NCBI GenBank assembly: GCA_024752435.1 | Contig: CP103024.1 | Coordinates: forward strand, 1,116,001 to 1,180,000 | Direction of reading: 5' to 3' | DNA: 64,000 nt | DNA from: Allantophomopsis cytisporea | Lineage: Eukaryota; Ascomycota; Leotiomycetes; Phacidiales; Phacidiaceae | Shown here: in pieces, positions 48,359-61,300 of the stretch | How the letters are laid out: each line of letters opens with the position of its first letter | Position numbering within the stretch: position 1 is the first letter of the stretch | The notes under the pieces: model-generated | Database searches by the model: none | Told to the model about the DNA's origin: nothing | Seen by the model: only the letters and a program-made list of their open reading frames with translations | Program-made: the position numbers and the translations under genes

Positions 48359-48725
48359 GATTGAAACGTGCATAAGTATAGGGCGTTTGGGAAAAGCTAG
48401 TTATGAAGGACAGGGTTCACTGGTGTCTTAGGTGGTTCTTTCGTATGCTTATTTGGATTGGAGTGGTTAGATAAATGCGGATTTCTGTGTCTTCCCAACT
48501 CAATATTGCCTTTTCCTGCTAGAATAGACTTGGTGTTTGGACTGATTTGAGGGGTATGCGCGTGTGGGTTGGTATAATTGGACATCACTCGATAGATTGG
48601 GGGGGCTGCACTGGTATTTTCACATTTGTATGTACAAAATCTACATGACAGTAGCAAAGACTATTCTCACAGAAATGCTATTTTTATCCCAAATACTCTA
48701 AACCCGAAGCCCGAAATCCCATACA
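48359..48725. other. Short convergent intergenic region
   Basis: 367 bp between the stop codons of the regulator and the ENA-type ATPase. It holds only the two 3' flanks; nothing else recognised. Confidence 0.7.
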
Positions 48726-51700
48726 TTAAACCATAGACACCTCCGTCGGTCGTTGTTCAGCAGAATAATCTGACTTCTCCGTCATTCTCCTCCCCACAGA
48801 AGTCATAGAGCTAGCCCTCGACTTCGCCATGCTAAAGAACCCTTGTTTGAGACTCAATTTCCTGCCCTCCCTCTCCGCATTGTTGTCTATGCCATCATCA
48901 AAAAGATTGTAAGATCTCTTGACGAGCTTCCAGGCTTCCATACCCACAACAAACATTACAGTAAATCCGACGCTCAGCGCCCACTCCCAAGAAATGTCGA
49001 TATGCTTGAACACTGCTGTGTTCAAGCCCGGAATGTACACAGCTGGAAAAACGGACACAGCACCAATGACGACCGACCAGAAGAGGAATCTATTCTCATA
49101 GACGTCCTTGAAGAAAGGGAATGAAGATCTGGAGGCCGGATCGAGCGCAAACATGGAGCGGCGGATGTTCTTGCATTCCCAAGCGCAGATGAGTATTATC
49201 CACGTGAGTTCAACAAATACAGCAGCACGGGCACGGAAGACAGTATTGCAGGATTCACTGTAAGAGCGATTGCAGTCGTGGCCCAGGTTGCCGCCACCGA
49301 CACCGTAGACAATAATAACAAAAGTCATGAGCGTCAAGGTGCCCATGATAACGCCATATACCATCATATCTATGATGATCTGCAACGTGAAGACACCTTT
49401 CTTATTGTCGTGCGGTGGACGCTGCATCACCTCTGAAGATGCCTTCTCCTTGCCCAAGCCAAAGGCGGGGAAACTACTCGTGAGCATGTTGATCCATAGA
49501 ATTTGCAGAGGTGCAAGTGGGAAAACACTGAAGCCCGTGGAGTCTTGGAAACCAAGACCTGCAATTAGGAGGATGACTTCTCCGACATTTGAGCTGAGGA
49601 GATGAAGGACGAATTTTTGGATGTTGTCGAACATTCGGCGGCCTTCTCGGATGGCTGAGACGATACTATTGAATTTGTCGTCTGTGAGAACCATCTTCGC
49701 AGCAGACTTTGCGACATCGCTGCCTGCAATCCCCATAGCGATACCTACATCAGCCTTGCTGAGACTAGGTGCATCATTAACGCCATCACCCGTCATAGCC
49801 ATGAAGCAGCCTCGACGACGCAGGGCCTCAATCATCTTTACCTTGGTATCTGGTGCGCAACGAGCAATAACAAGAGGTAGTTCGGGCATCGCGTCAATTT
49901 CTGCATCGCTCATATTGTCAAATTCAGTCGCTTTCTTGATTATAGATTTAGCGACTTCGGCGGGGAGAGCTGAAAGATTTCTTGGAATAATTCCAATCTC
50001 CTTTGCGATGGCAGTGGCCGTTGCCGGGTGATCCCCTGTCAACATGTGAACCTTGATGCCAGCCTCGGCGCACTCTTTGATAGCTTGCTTTGTCTCATCT
50101 CTGGGTGGATCATAAATTCCGACCTCTCCAAGAAGCTGCAAGTCCTTCTCGACTTCAGCACGAAAAGACTCATCCTTAGAAAGGTTTTGGAATTTCCCAG
50201 GCCACTTCTTCGCAGCTATAGCGAGAACACGTTGTCCTTGATCAGCCAGCATGTTCATCTGCTCTATACACTGTTCCTTGACTTCATCCGTCATCGGCTT
50301 GTCGTCGCCAATTGTTGTACAGAGATCAAGAACTCTTTCAAGAGCACCTTTCGTGAATACCATTGTCTCGTTACCGCTAGGAGAAGTGTAAACAACAGAC
50401 ATGCGTTTGATAGTATTGTCAAATGGAAATTCTGCAACTTGTTTCCAGCCTTGAGATTCAAGCTTCGTCTTCCCCAAATCAAATCTATAAGCAAAGACTT
50501 GAAGGGCAATCTCGGTAGGTTCGCCTGTCGTTTTCCATAAGTTGTTTTCTTGCTTAACAGTTGCCAGATTGCAGAGCGCCATGGATTGAAGGAGTCTCTT
50601 GAGCCCATGAGTCATCCTAATATCTGTAGTTTCAAACGATTTCTCCTCCTCCGTTTGAGATACCTCCTGGCCCTGGCATGCTATTTTTTCTGGGACGTTG
50701 AAAGTCAAGGCGGATGCACTTCTTTGCTGGTCATAGTCTGGCTCTGGCGTGACAGGTTTGACTTTTGGTGTAGGCGCCTGACATACATTTCCTTGAGTTG
50801 GATCAGTCGGATCCATCGAGTCTTTGACCGTAAGAATTCCAGCACCTGGGAGCCACACTTTCTTCAGAATCATTGCGCCCTGTGTCAATGTCCCAGTCTT
50901 GTCGGAACAGATGTTTGTAACTCCTCCAAGAGCCTCAAGGGCTGAGAGGTCACGAATTACCACATTTGCTCGCCGCATTACATTCATTCCTACCACCATT
51001 GTGATTGTAAGAACCGCAATGAGCGACTCTGGGATAATAGCAATACCAGTCGAGATAGCATAGACAGCGACCTCATCCGTGACATTGAACCGGTTGACGC
51101 TAAATACGATAATGGCAAGAAGAATTGCACAGCCAAAGAGGAGATATGCAAGCTTTGAAAGCTTTCGCTGAAGAGGAGTGCCTTCTGTAAGGCCAAGGAA
51201 TTTTCCAATGAAGTCATATATTTGTTTGATCAATCCCGTGACAGGTGCAGTCTTTCCGTATTTCTTGTAGTTCATAGATCGTCCTGCTTTTCGTTCCTTT
51301 TTGGATGTAGAGGCAGCGATCTTGCCGACTTCTGTCTTCATTCCAATGAAGACTGCGATGCCACGCCCGCGGCCTTTTGTAACAGTTGTGGTGGAGTAGG
51401 CCATGTTAATTCTATCGCCGATACCCACCTCATACTTAGAGGCGGCCACCTTATTCTTAGAGCCTGGGATTGTGATGTTGTTTTCGGTAATCTTCTCAAC
51501 TGGCTCAGATTCTCCGGTCAAACTCTTCTCATCCGTGCACAGGTTCATGACTTCAAAGAGTCTGAGATCTGCTGGAACACCATCCCCTGTCTTGAGCACA
51601 CAAATATCACCCTGTGACTTCTGTTAGCAAAAGCAATCTGAAAACTTGAAACCTAATACTTACGGGTACTACTTCAGCACTTGGGATGACTTCGATCTTT

Positions 51701-52137
51701 CCATTACGAAGCACGGAGGCGGAGGGTGTTGAGAGTGCTCGAAGACTATCCATCTTTTTCTCGGCGGTAAATTCTTGGTAAAAGCCAATTGATACGTTCA
51801 GAACAATGACCCCAACAAGGACTCCACCTTCGATGTAATCTCCGACTCCGAAACTCAGTGACATTGCGAAAATTAATACCTATGAATACTGTTAGCTTTT
51901 GTTTGTTTCAAAGAGAGGTGTACATACCAATATCATCGCATTACTGATTTGTTTTAGGAGGATTTTGTCCCAATATATCCCATCACCGCTTTCGAGCTCA
52001 TTTGCAGGGTACTTGTCCTGCAATTGAGCGACTTGGGCAGATAGAAGCCCCGTGTCGATATTCGTGTCGTATTGTTTTGCAACATCCTCTATAGAAAGGA
52101 GGAATGGATGTTGATCCATAGTGGTTGCAATTGGCAT
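48726..52137 (-). CDS. ENA-type sodium/potassium efflux P-type ATPase (type IID)
   Basis: Exons 51928-52137, 51664-51879 and 48726-51611 encode 1103 residues, typical for fungal ENA pumps. The start is 52137 (MPIATTMDQHPF) or 52119 (MDQHPF). All P-type motifs are present: TGES in the actuator domain, IIPESLIAVLTITM in span 4, the phosphorylation motif ICSDKTGTLT (Asp near residue 376), KGALER in the nucleotide-binding domain, MLTGDHPAT and MTGDGVNDAPSLSKADVG. The N-terminal cation-ATPase region (LPSIEDVAKQ-like) and about ten spans are intact. The PESL version of the span-4 motif and the overall pattern fit the fungal Na+/Li+/K+ efflux group rather than SERCA or PMR1 Ca2+ pumps. It should export Na+ or K+ across the plasma membrane, especially under salt or alkaline conditions. 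Introns of 48 and 52 bp lie near the 5' end only. Confidence 0.93.
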
Positions 52138-54719
52138 TGTAAATATTTGATAATAATAATAAAAGAACGTTCGATTCCTAATCAAGGGAATCGTAGGGAG
52201 TAATATGTTTAGTATACTCTTGAGAGGTGTGTATGATTCTGACAGCCAGATGAGGAAAGAGGAAATCACCTACTTATATAACCTACCAAATGCTTCATTA
52301 TCTTTGCAAACATGTTGCCAAGATCTTGCGATGATGTTCGGCGACGGATTAAGCCATACGCCAAGAAGGAAGTTATTGGAAGCATGCATATTGACGACTT
52401 GGTGTTGATATCGGATAGCCTCAAGGTCGGGGATTCTTGGCATTGAGGCTTTGGATGAAAGCATTGGTGGAGATGGGCGGAAAGTTGAGTGGAGGTGGCG
52501 GAGGAACTTAGTGGTCTCTGGGTATGACGAAATCCGGTGGAATCTACTTGGCGGAGCGTGATGGAAGTGAGCGCCAAGGTGCATGAACATAGTTTATTGG
52601 TTGATGAGATGTGAAGCCTCGTCATGTGACATAATAGTGTCATGTATTTGAGCAACTCCAAGGAATGGCAAGGGAGGAGTCGGGAGTCGGAACTCAAGAG
52701 ATGTGATGAGTGACTGTTATTGCCAAAGTGGTAGCTATTTAAGTTATCTTTAAGGGTGCCGTCATTACTGGCGGGTTGTGTTTTGTTAGCCATCATTTTA
52801 ACAGCATTTGGACACGATACAATGCATAGATGAAATTTCAAATCATCAAGATATATGTTGGAGATGGAGGTGATATTCCGAAATAGTGTATAAGCATTTT
52901 GAATTATGAAGGACACAGGGCGCTTATTGTGTACTAGACAAGTGTTTTACCACTTAATATCAAGAAGCAAGGAGATAAAGTATGATCAACACATTTAGAT
53001 GTATGACTGTGGCAATAATTATATGATGTGCTATTTGGTCAACTGGATAGACGTTCACAGCAAATAATTAATGGACTTTGCACACGGTATAACACTCTAT
53101 GGATGATGATCTCTAACCTTGTACTTACATACCACAAATGATATTGGACAAAGCAGGCTTCTCGTGGAAATTGAGCAGCACGTACTAACATGGAAATATA
53201 TATGAACGGTAAATTTGTATTGCATTCAGAGATGTGCCAACCTAGACCCTTGATGTTTGAGATAGCATTGCATGTTGAAAAGTCACGTTTATCAATTAGC
53301 TCATACAACTTGACAAACATAATGCAAGAGCAGATTTTGTTAGAAGATATCTATTGATATACATACCAACGGAATGTTCCAGTCCAACTGTTAATTATAA
53401 AGGGCCAAAAATGAAGTACACAATCCTGATAACGCCGATATACCCTGTGACTTGATGAACTGGATCCCGCATATCAAGAGAAGACAAACCTCTGTTCTTA
53501 TATATCTATAAACAATTGACCAACACCACGACCTACGAACCTACACCTACACCTCTTCCTCCCATGTCCACAAAGCACCCGGCAAAAACATCTATATCCC
53601 ATATCCCTGCCACTATCAAGACAACCACCCGTGGCCCCTCCCACTCTTGATCGCCACCATCAGCCCTTCCTTCCCCACAAAGCAAGACCTACCAACCTCA
53701 CAGCGCAGTCCAGAATACCATCAGTCCCAGTACCACGCAGCGGGACACCCAGATCTCCAAGCAAACTTTGAAGATGCCTACAGACAAGGAAGCCAAGCAC
53801 GGGAGGCGCGGAGACCTGTAGGCAGGCGCACGAACCGGGGACTCCGAAGCCCAGCACGCCTCCAAGGGCGGGCAAGAAGCACGACCGAAGCGGGGAAGGC
53901 GAAGCTTCGACGACGAGAGCATGCACATTTTTCGAATATGGCACGTCTCCATGGACGAAGCTTAAGCGCAATGCACCTTATGCAAGGGGAATAGCGTAAG
54001 AGAAATACGATGGATGGGAATGATGGGCGCCATCGCCGATGAATCTGCCGGGTCTGCTTCACATGGGAATGAATGTGCGAGAGAGAATGTGTGTCTCGCG
54101 CCTTATCACTTGTGCCACTATCTGCGGCACTTAGCTCTTTCGTATGGTTAAGCTTTGAGCTAGCTTTGTGAGGAGCCTGGTCAGCTGGCGGAAGATCACT
54201 CTAAGGTTCGAGGGTGATTTTTATGGGCAGATGTGTAGTGTAAGTAAGCCATAAGGCTTATCAGAACCTTTTTTATTTTTGTCGTCGGTGATGGCCGGTG
54301 GGTAATCTGAGATCGGGGTGAGGCTGATGGTGCGGAGGACTGGGAATTTGGAGATGTAGTGAATTTGGCAGAGGATTTTATTGCACGTGAAAAATGTTAC
54401 AGCTTCTACAGACGATCGATATGATTCTAGTTGTGAATATATGGTGAATCGCTATCCAGGAATGGTGAAAAAGTAGAGTAAACGTGAGGCAGGATACATG
54501 ACAAACTCAGAATAAAATGTCCCAAACCAGATCACTTGCATAGATCACTTGCAAAGGTCACACGAAATTGTTTGAAATATGTATTAGATAGTCTTCAGAT
54601 CTACGCAGTAGTACTTTTATCGACATCCTTGAAAACGAAAACGAAAACTGGTATCAAAAAGCAACAAACCCCGACCAACACCACCTTTTCGCAATAGAAA
54701 CAGCATGAAATCTAAGCAT
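52138..54719. other. Gene-poor intergenic region with a possible small unidentified gene
   Basis: 2.6 kb. The first 1.4 kb is AT-rich ENA 5' flank with ORFs (for example 52266-52916, minus) that have no motif. From about 53.5 to 54.0 kb the composition turns CA- and then GC-rich with several open frames, including 53647-53994 on the plus strand (115 codons, Arg/Ala-rich). That part could hold a small transcribed gene, but I recognise no family and cannot settle exon structure. Confidence 0.45.
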
Positions 54720-56418
54720 TTAAGCCCAGAAGTTCCACCATCTCTTCCAGGCCGGCCAGGAAGCCTTCATTTCACGCTCGAGTCGCATCTCCTCACGGAA
54801 AGTCTCCATATCGTAATCGCGACGGCCAGCATCGACATCGATGGCAGCGAGGTCAACACCCCAGGAGAAGGTGCGGTACCAAAGCTTGTAGCCGATGAAG
54901 AAAGCAATGACGATAGGGGCAGCAAGGTAAGACTGGAAGAAAGCGCTGGCATCTGGAGAGCCGCCGACTGGGAAGAGAGCGACGTAGAACTGGGCGATCA
55001 AGCAGAGGCAGACGAGGAGGAGACCAACCCAGGAGCCGGCAACACCGAACATGGCAGCGAATGGAAGATCGTCGGTGGTGCGACCGTTCATAGCCCAGCA
55101 CTTGCGGAAACGAATGTGCGCGTAGCAGATGGAACCCCAGGTGAAGAAGTTGGAGAGACCAGACAAAGACAAGAGCCAGTTGAAAATTTCACCACCCTTG
55201 CTGGCCTCGTTGATGTATGCGAGGAGGCCAAAAGCGAGAGCGACGATAAGAGCAACCCAAGGGCGACCGTGCTTGTCAATCTTAGCGAGCGCAGCTGGTC
55301 CCATGCCTCTAGCACAGAGAGCCTGCATGGTTCGGGTAGAGGCGTAGGTGCAGGAGTTCGCAACAGAGATGACGGAGATGGTGATGACAGCGTTGAAGAT
55401 AGATGGGAGGGCCTTGATACCGGCGAGTTGGAAAGAGAGCACGAATGGAGAGTACTTGGTGTTTCCGCCGGAAGCGTGAGAGAGAGTGTCGTTGTTGGAT
55501 GGGACGATAATGCCGAGGATGAGGAGAGAGACGACATAGAAGAGGGTGATACGCCAGAAGACCTGTTTGGTGGCCTTTGGGATGGTCTTGCGTGGGTTGT
55601 CAGCTTCAGCGGCGGCGAGACCAACAAGCTCAGTTCCTCCGAAAGCGAAGGAGGCGGTGACGAATACAGAGCAGAAACCCTTGAAACCGTTCTTGAAAGC
55701 ACCTGGTGTACCCCAGTACTTGAAGCCAATGTAGCCACGGTGGTCAGTTGGGACACCACCGCAGTTGATGATAATGCCAAGAATGATGAATCCAATGACA
55801 GCAATAACCTTCATGAGACCAAGTGCGAATTCGACCTCTCCGTATCCCTTAACACCACAGATGTTGATGACGGTGACCAAGACAAGGAAGATGGTGATCC
55901 AGACACCGACATTGATAGAACCGTTAGTCCAGAAGTCGATCGTTACACCGGCAGCAGTAAGTTCGAAAGGCAAGACAACGAGCCAGTTCATGGCGTAGTT
56001 CCATCCCATAGCGAAACCCCATGCAGGATCGATGAAGCGAACAGAGTAATCGTAGAAAGCACCAGCGACCGGGTAGAGGGAAGCCAATTCACCGAGAGCG
56101 TTAACCGTGAGCAACAACATGATACCGATAATGATGAAATCAATGACCTGAACGCGCCAATAATCAGTCAGATTTTCAAGAGAATGATTTCCGCGCAGCG
56201 AAACCTACCAAAGAAGCTGGACCACCAGTGTAGAGAGCTGAACCAGAACCGACGAAGAGACCAGCACCAATGGAACCTCCAATGGCAATCATCTGCATGT
56301 GTCGTCCCTTCAGTTTCTTGGAGAGCTGCTTGGTCTCGCCAAGCTCGGCCTCAATGGGCGGCGAGCCGGAGCTGGACTCGATGTCCTTCTCCTGGGCGTA
56401 GTCATTTGTGGCACCCAT
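54720..56418 (-). CDS. Fungal amino-acid permease (APC superfamily, YAT family)
   Basis: Exons 56209-56418 and 54720-56147, split by a 61 bp intron, encode 545 residues. The intron join restores GGPASL-VIDFIIIGIMLLL at span 2. The hydrophilic N-terminus is followed by LKGRHMQMIAIGGSIGAGLFVGSGSAL, the substrate-binding GSIGAGLF segment of span 1 shared by yeast general and specific amino-acid permeases. FAFGGTELVGLAAAEADNPRKTIP is the conserved span 6 region, and about twelve spans are present. The C-terminal tail is cytosolic, with WGVDLAAIDVDAGRRD. Proton-coupled uptake of amino acids at the plasma membrane is expected; whether broad or narrow cannot be told. The exons use highly preferred codons, which leaves an even longer false ORF on the other strand. 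Several GATA-like motifs lie upstream (near 56476, 56605 and 56866), consistent with nitrogen control. Confidence 0.93.
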
Positions 56419-56616
56419 GATGGCGGTAGAGGAAGAAGAATGGAGGAAGGAATAGGGTAAGTTGGACTTTTGGATTTATCTATTGCTAGATGGAGTTGAA
56501 ATCCTGGCCTGGAGAGAGAAGAGAAAAGAGATGTCCTGGTCTGGGGGACTCGGGATGTTTAAGTACAGAGAACATGGACAGAGCAGCAGGTGAGATCGAG
56601 ACCAGATAATTGAAAG

Positions 56617-56643
56617 CAAGAGCCAAGAGCCAAGAGCCAAGAG
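56617..56643. repeat. 7 bp tandem repeat (CAAGAGC unit)
   Basis: Nearly four copies of a CAAGAGC unit lie about 200 bp upstream of the amino-acid permease start codon, in its promoter or leader. Confidence 0.75.
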
Positions 56644-57588
56644 AACCCTCTAATGTGTTAAAATCCTGTGTGGACTTAGCAGTTGGCTGTCGACCGTGAG
56701 CTTTACCTTTTTCCCTTTACATGGTCTTTCTTTATTTTTCTTACCTGTGCGGCTTGATAGACAACGACATGGACGGCCAAAGGCGGGCTAGTCAGAGTGA
56801 TTGTGAGGCTTCTCATGGGCCCATCTGATACTAGACCTTTTGAAAGCGGGCATACCGATGAGGCAAAAGATAAGAATGCTCGGGACAAGTGGGTGGGTGT
56901 CCGTGCTGTGTTGGTATGGTCGACGGGGGATATATGGGTCGGCAACCATGGTGCCAGGGTTAAGGTGGACGAGAGGGTGCATGGTTACAAGGGTGCAAGG
57001 ATAAGGCCGGTAAATTTTAGATGCGTGGTGGTTGCTGGGTGCTTGGTATGTGCTGGTGTGTGATGGGGTTTGATGGTATCTGATGGGAGGGGGTGTCTGG
57101 TGTCGGACGTATCGAGGCTTTGGGACATCGGTCGTTCGTAGATTAGCCCGTCCCTGGCCAATGAGAGGGCACAGATACATGCATTTAAGTTTTGCATAGC
57201 CGCACATGCATACATATATACATATGCAGCCTTATGCAGGGATTATGCAGAGATTGTCTCATGGTCAAGGTGTTCCGCCCGCACATAAGCAGTGAGTCTG
57301 TATATATTATGTTTGCATTCGAATTGCGTACAAGGAAGGGTGTCAGCACATGGAGTACAGATGTATGTTCCACATGTTCGATGTTACGCCTGGTGTTTGT
57401 TTCCTCTACATCTTACTTTGAGTTGCTTGTATTGAACGGATGTGTATTCTTCAATACTCATCTACAGCAAGTCCCACTAAGTAATAAGTACTGTCGATAC
57501 GATATGCCAGACTAGACCTTGTCCGGGTGAGAAGAAGGAGAAGGTGTAATTGTAAAGCAGAACATGATTGGGACCGAGAAACTGTAGG

Positions 57589-57623
57589 AAAATTCAAAAT
57601 TCAAAATTTAAAATTCAAAATTC
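57589..57623. repeat. 7 bp tandem repeat (AAAATTC unit, five copies)
   Basis: Five consecutive 7 bp units, four AAAATTC and one AAAATTT, are followed by an A-rich tail. No associated gene. Confidence 0.85.
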
Positions 57624-58254
57624 AAAAAATTAAATATACACTATCTCTGTATTTCGTAGATTATTCCGCAGGATACGTTTTCATTTACGGAGTTGGAGCT
57701 ACGAAGGAATGCGGAGAAGACGACGCTGGTACGACGATAAGTGATTGCTTAGATCGAGTGCGTATTTGTATGGATACGTAGTACATCTTTCAATAATACG
57801 TTACGCTGATTGTGTTACTACTGTACATGTTCATGTGGATGTGCTGAGTGTCTGCTGTGAGGACATAGATTACTTGCTGTGCCGCCGAATGAGATATGGT
57901 ATATAGTATGGATACATGGCTCAATTACGTAGTACGAACATCCAATATTTATGGAGCTCCCTAAGTAACCCGTATCAGCCTCATCTGATTAGGGATTCAT
58001 TGTCATGAGTTGGACCGCACCGATTACGAGTCAATTTGACGCGCGTGTCTTTGATATTGGTGGAGACATCATCATGGTAGAATGTTGTTGTCCTTACAAA
58101 GTGAAAACAATGGAATGTATGGATATGACATCTTCACTATGTACTCACTTTTGCTGAGCAAATTGGGTTCTCGCGTGTTCCAGCTGAAAAAGTGCTTAGG
58201 TGGATTTTCAGCAATTAGAATTGACTTTTAATCATGCATCGAATGCTACTATTC

Positions 58255-58311
58255 TACATACATACATACATACATACATACACACATACACACATACACA
58301 TATACACACAA
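58255..58311. repeat. CATA/CACA tetranucleotide microsatellite
   Basis: A run of CATA units (about 58256-58280) grades into mixed CACA/CATA units. It is an ordinary microsatellite in the gene-free stretch. Confidence 0.85.
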
Positions 58312-61300
58312 TAGCTGTGCACCCACATCTATCTCATCCACATCCATGCTGACTTACTTACTTGCTTACTATGTACACTTTATGTATTCTACACAGATTA
58401 CGACAGTCGTATCGCAACGGAGACTAAACGACTTAGACCAAGGCCATATATGCTTGCAAACCCGCGCCTCTCCCAGACTCGCACTACAGCCGTGCTCCTA
58501 AGCCCAATATAGTATAGCATATCCATCCCCGGGCTGTCGTCTGGTCGTTTCTTGGTCCGTTCCAGATATGTGGGCATGTATCTATCTGGTGGTGCTGCTC
58601 CATTACTCCATACTCGTACGTCCCCACTCCCACTCTTCTCGTCTTATCCCATGTCTCCAGTTTCCCACTTTTGATAACACTTATCTTAAATGCACATGTG
58701 CTCACCGAAAATACGTACTGTGATGATGGATGGATTCCCTATACGGTAACATGCGGCTCATCGTTAATTTTGCACGATTGATGAGGATAACCATATTGAG
58801 ATGAAAACGTACCTTCGATGTGCACGCCGAGTGTATCCTGCATCGTCTTACTTCACCTCAATCCTCGTGCATCCCAAGGCATTTACTGGCACGAGAGAAA
58901 CTGTCTAGCTCAGTTGTCAATTCTTCTCTCGCCGAACCCTGGTGATCAAAAATAATACTAACCTCAGTACACATTAGTCTCCGACACCCAGCTGATAAGG
59001 GAGCAAGTGCAACACACCGTACCAGACCTGAATGATGGAAATGTTCTGGAAGCAGACCTAAGTTAGACGCTATGCACCACAATGTGCTTGCCAGGGACAC
59101 AGGCTAAGTGTCTCCTCCTCATCTTTTCGATGTGAATGTGAATGGGAACTTTTCGCGGCTCCACGGAGACGATGGATTCTGGAGGGAGATCGCACCAAAC
59201 GCCCGGTAATATCTGTTGATAGTCGATGAATATCAACATGCAAACACCACCTTGAGTGAGCGACTCGATTATGCTCACACGACCTCCACTCCTCATGGCC
59301 GAGTTTTCGGAATTTGCTGGGAAGAAACAGTTCTGTCGCATAACATCCTAGAAGAATTCTATGATAACTTTCCCTCGATCCTAAGTTTCACTTGAATCTT
59401 TTACTTCTCAAACCCTTACTTGTCAGGATTTCTTTCCGCACAGCCCAAGAATCAATTTTCGCCGAAGGCTTCGGTCTACTCACTGACTGACCACGCGACG
59501 GTGGCGCAAAAGCCGGTGCATCGACAGAGTTCGAGGCCATCAGAGCGCCCAGCAGGCGTAGGGAAATGAGTGGCACAACAGCTATGCCAATCTGCTGCTG
59601 GGGAGTGATTCCAACATTCACTGACCTCGCACAGCTGCACACCGAAAAAGCCTCCATCTGTCCTTGGGCCGCCCATGACGCCCTTAGCATCATGATTACA
59701 GGTACAACCATCCTATCATTACTGTACTACTGTCTTCCTCAGCCGTCCTTAGAGATTCACGCCAGCCGAGGCAAGATATGTGTACCGTACGGCATGTCAC
59801 CGTATAAGGCACATTCTCACTCAGTAAGTACAGAAAACAATGTATCGTGTCTACTACGTAGAAGACTACAGATGTGAAAATAATAATTCTCAGCCCTTGA
59901 CGACACTCTTCCATCTCCAGCGATGCGCGTCCCAATCATAGCTAGTATGGCTGTCTACTGTGCTGGTGATCAGTGCAACGTTTTGTAGCCCCGCACATTT
60001 AACATTTCTTCACCCATGATCATTTCCCTGAAGGAGTCTACGTCAAAAAGAGCCTGTTCGCATGTCACTCTCCATATCCGTACCCTGCCTGTCATGGTCC
60101 TTCTAACTTTACCTTTTCCTTAAGTCCTGTTCATATTTACTACTTAGTCCGTTGTGCGCTTGCATCCATGTTCCTTGAGGCTAGGATTTATCTCCCTCTC
60201 GCCATTCATAAGCCTCAGAGCGGCACAGAAAACAAAACGGGAAATACGGACTTGGAGCTAAATTGTGAGAGGTGAGTCCAAGCTTCCCCGTCGTGGGAGT
60301 CAAGTGTCGTCTGGGTCCTCGGCTGTACTTACTGCGAAGCGTGTAAAGCCGGCCGACTTGAGATCGAACAGTATTGAGCTTCAAAGATGGCTTTCTAACC
60401 TTGAGATATCAATAGCTATTAGGCATATATTCTAAAATATAAGCAACAGAAGCTTGTAAAACCTTATAAACCTCGCGGATAACAACGGTATACAACTATC
60501 CGTGTATGTTCCATACACAACATGAAAGTGTATTCGAAGACGTGATTGCCTCGTCGCCATCATTCTTATCGGCATAAGCATCACCTTCCCCTCACTATTC
60601 TACATCATATGGATAGAACCATCAACAACACCCCATATCTCAGCCTCAAAGCCTCACCTCACCCCATAAACTGCCAAGCCCGATCCCACCCTCTCTATTA
60701 CGCAATGAAATACTCGCTGTAACTACCAATGCCCTCCCCCCAAACACACAAATTCCTTCCAGCCATCCACATCATACCAAAATAACCGCACAGAATGAAT
60801 GCACGCGACTCCTGGAACAGAGGCGTGATAGGGCTGACTTCGGCTCCCACCGGCGCCGCCATGACACCAATCTCGTGCGTACGAAGTAGCTAAGAAACAC
60901 ACAACCAAAAGTCTAAGCCAGCAATATCCGCACATTCGCGTGCGCCCTTGACGCCCGTCCGCAGCGTCGACGGCACCGCTGAGGCATGCAGGCACCAGGG
61001 GCACCAGGGCCGCCGAGAAACAGGGTCTTTTGCGACATGCTACTGTCGAGTTCTCCCCCCGGAGGCTTGATGAGCGTACGTGTGCGCGCGGCCATCTTGA
61101 CAGCTGCGTATTAATCATCGGCTTGGACTTGCTGTGGCGGCTAAGAGCGGGTCTGTGATGTGCCTGGATGCCTCATATTCAGGGCTGGAGCTGGAGCTGA
61201 TGCTCCGTGTAAAGTACAATATGGGCGTTGCTGGCTGCTTGGGGTTGACTGTTGGGTGATTCGAGAGCGGAGGTTTGTTTAAGGTGCGATGCTTGCTTAT

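Noticed and set aside
52266..52916. 216-codon ORF upstream of the ENA-type ATPase, considered as an extra exon or separate gene
   Set aside because: The ATPase already has a canonical N-terminus from 52137. This frame is Ser/Leu/His-rich and motif-free.
54705..56420. 571-codon ORF on the plus strand
   Set aside because: It is antisense to the amino-acid permease and runs through its intron. It results from strong codon bias of the real gene; its product is Asp/Glu/Ser-rich without motifs.
60723..61118. 131-codon ORF on the minus strand
   Set aside because: It overlaps another open frame in a GC-rich patch and shows no domain. It is mentioned only as part of the gene-free stretch.
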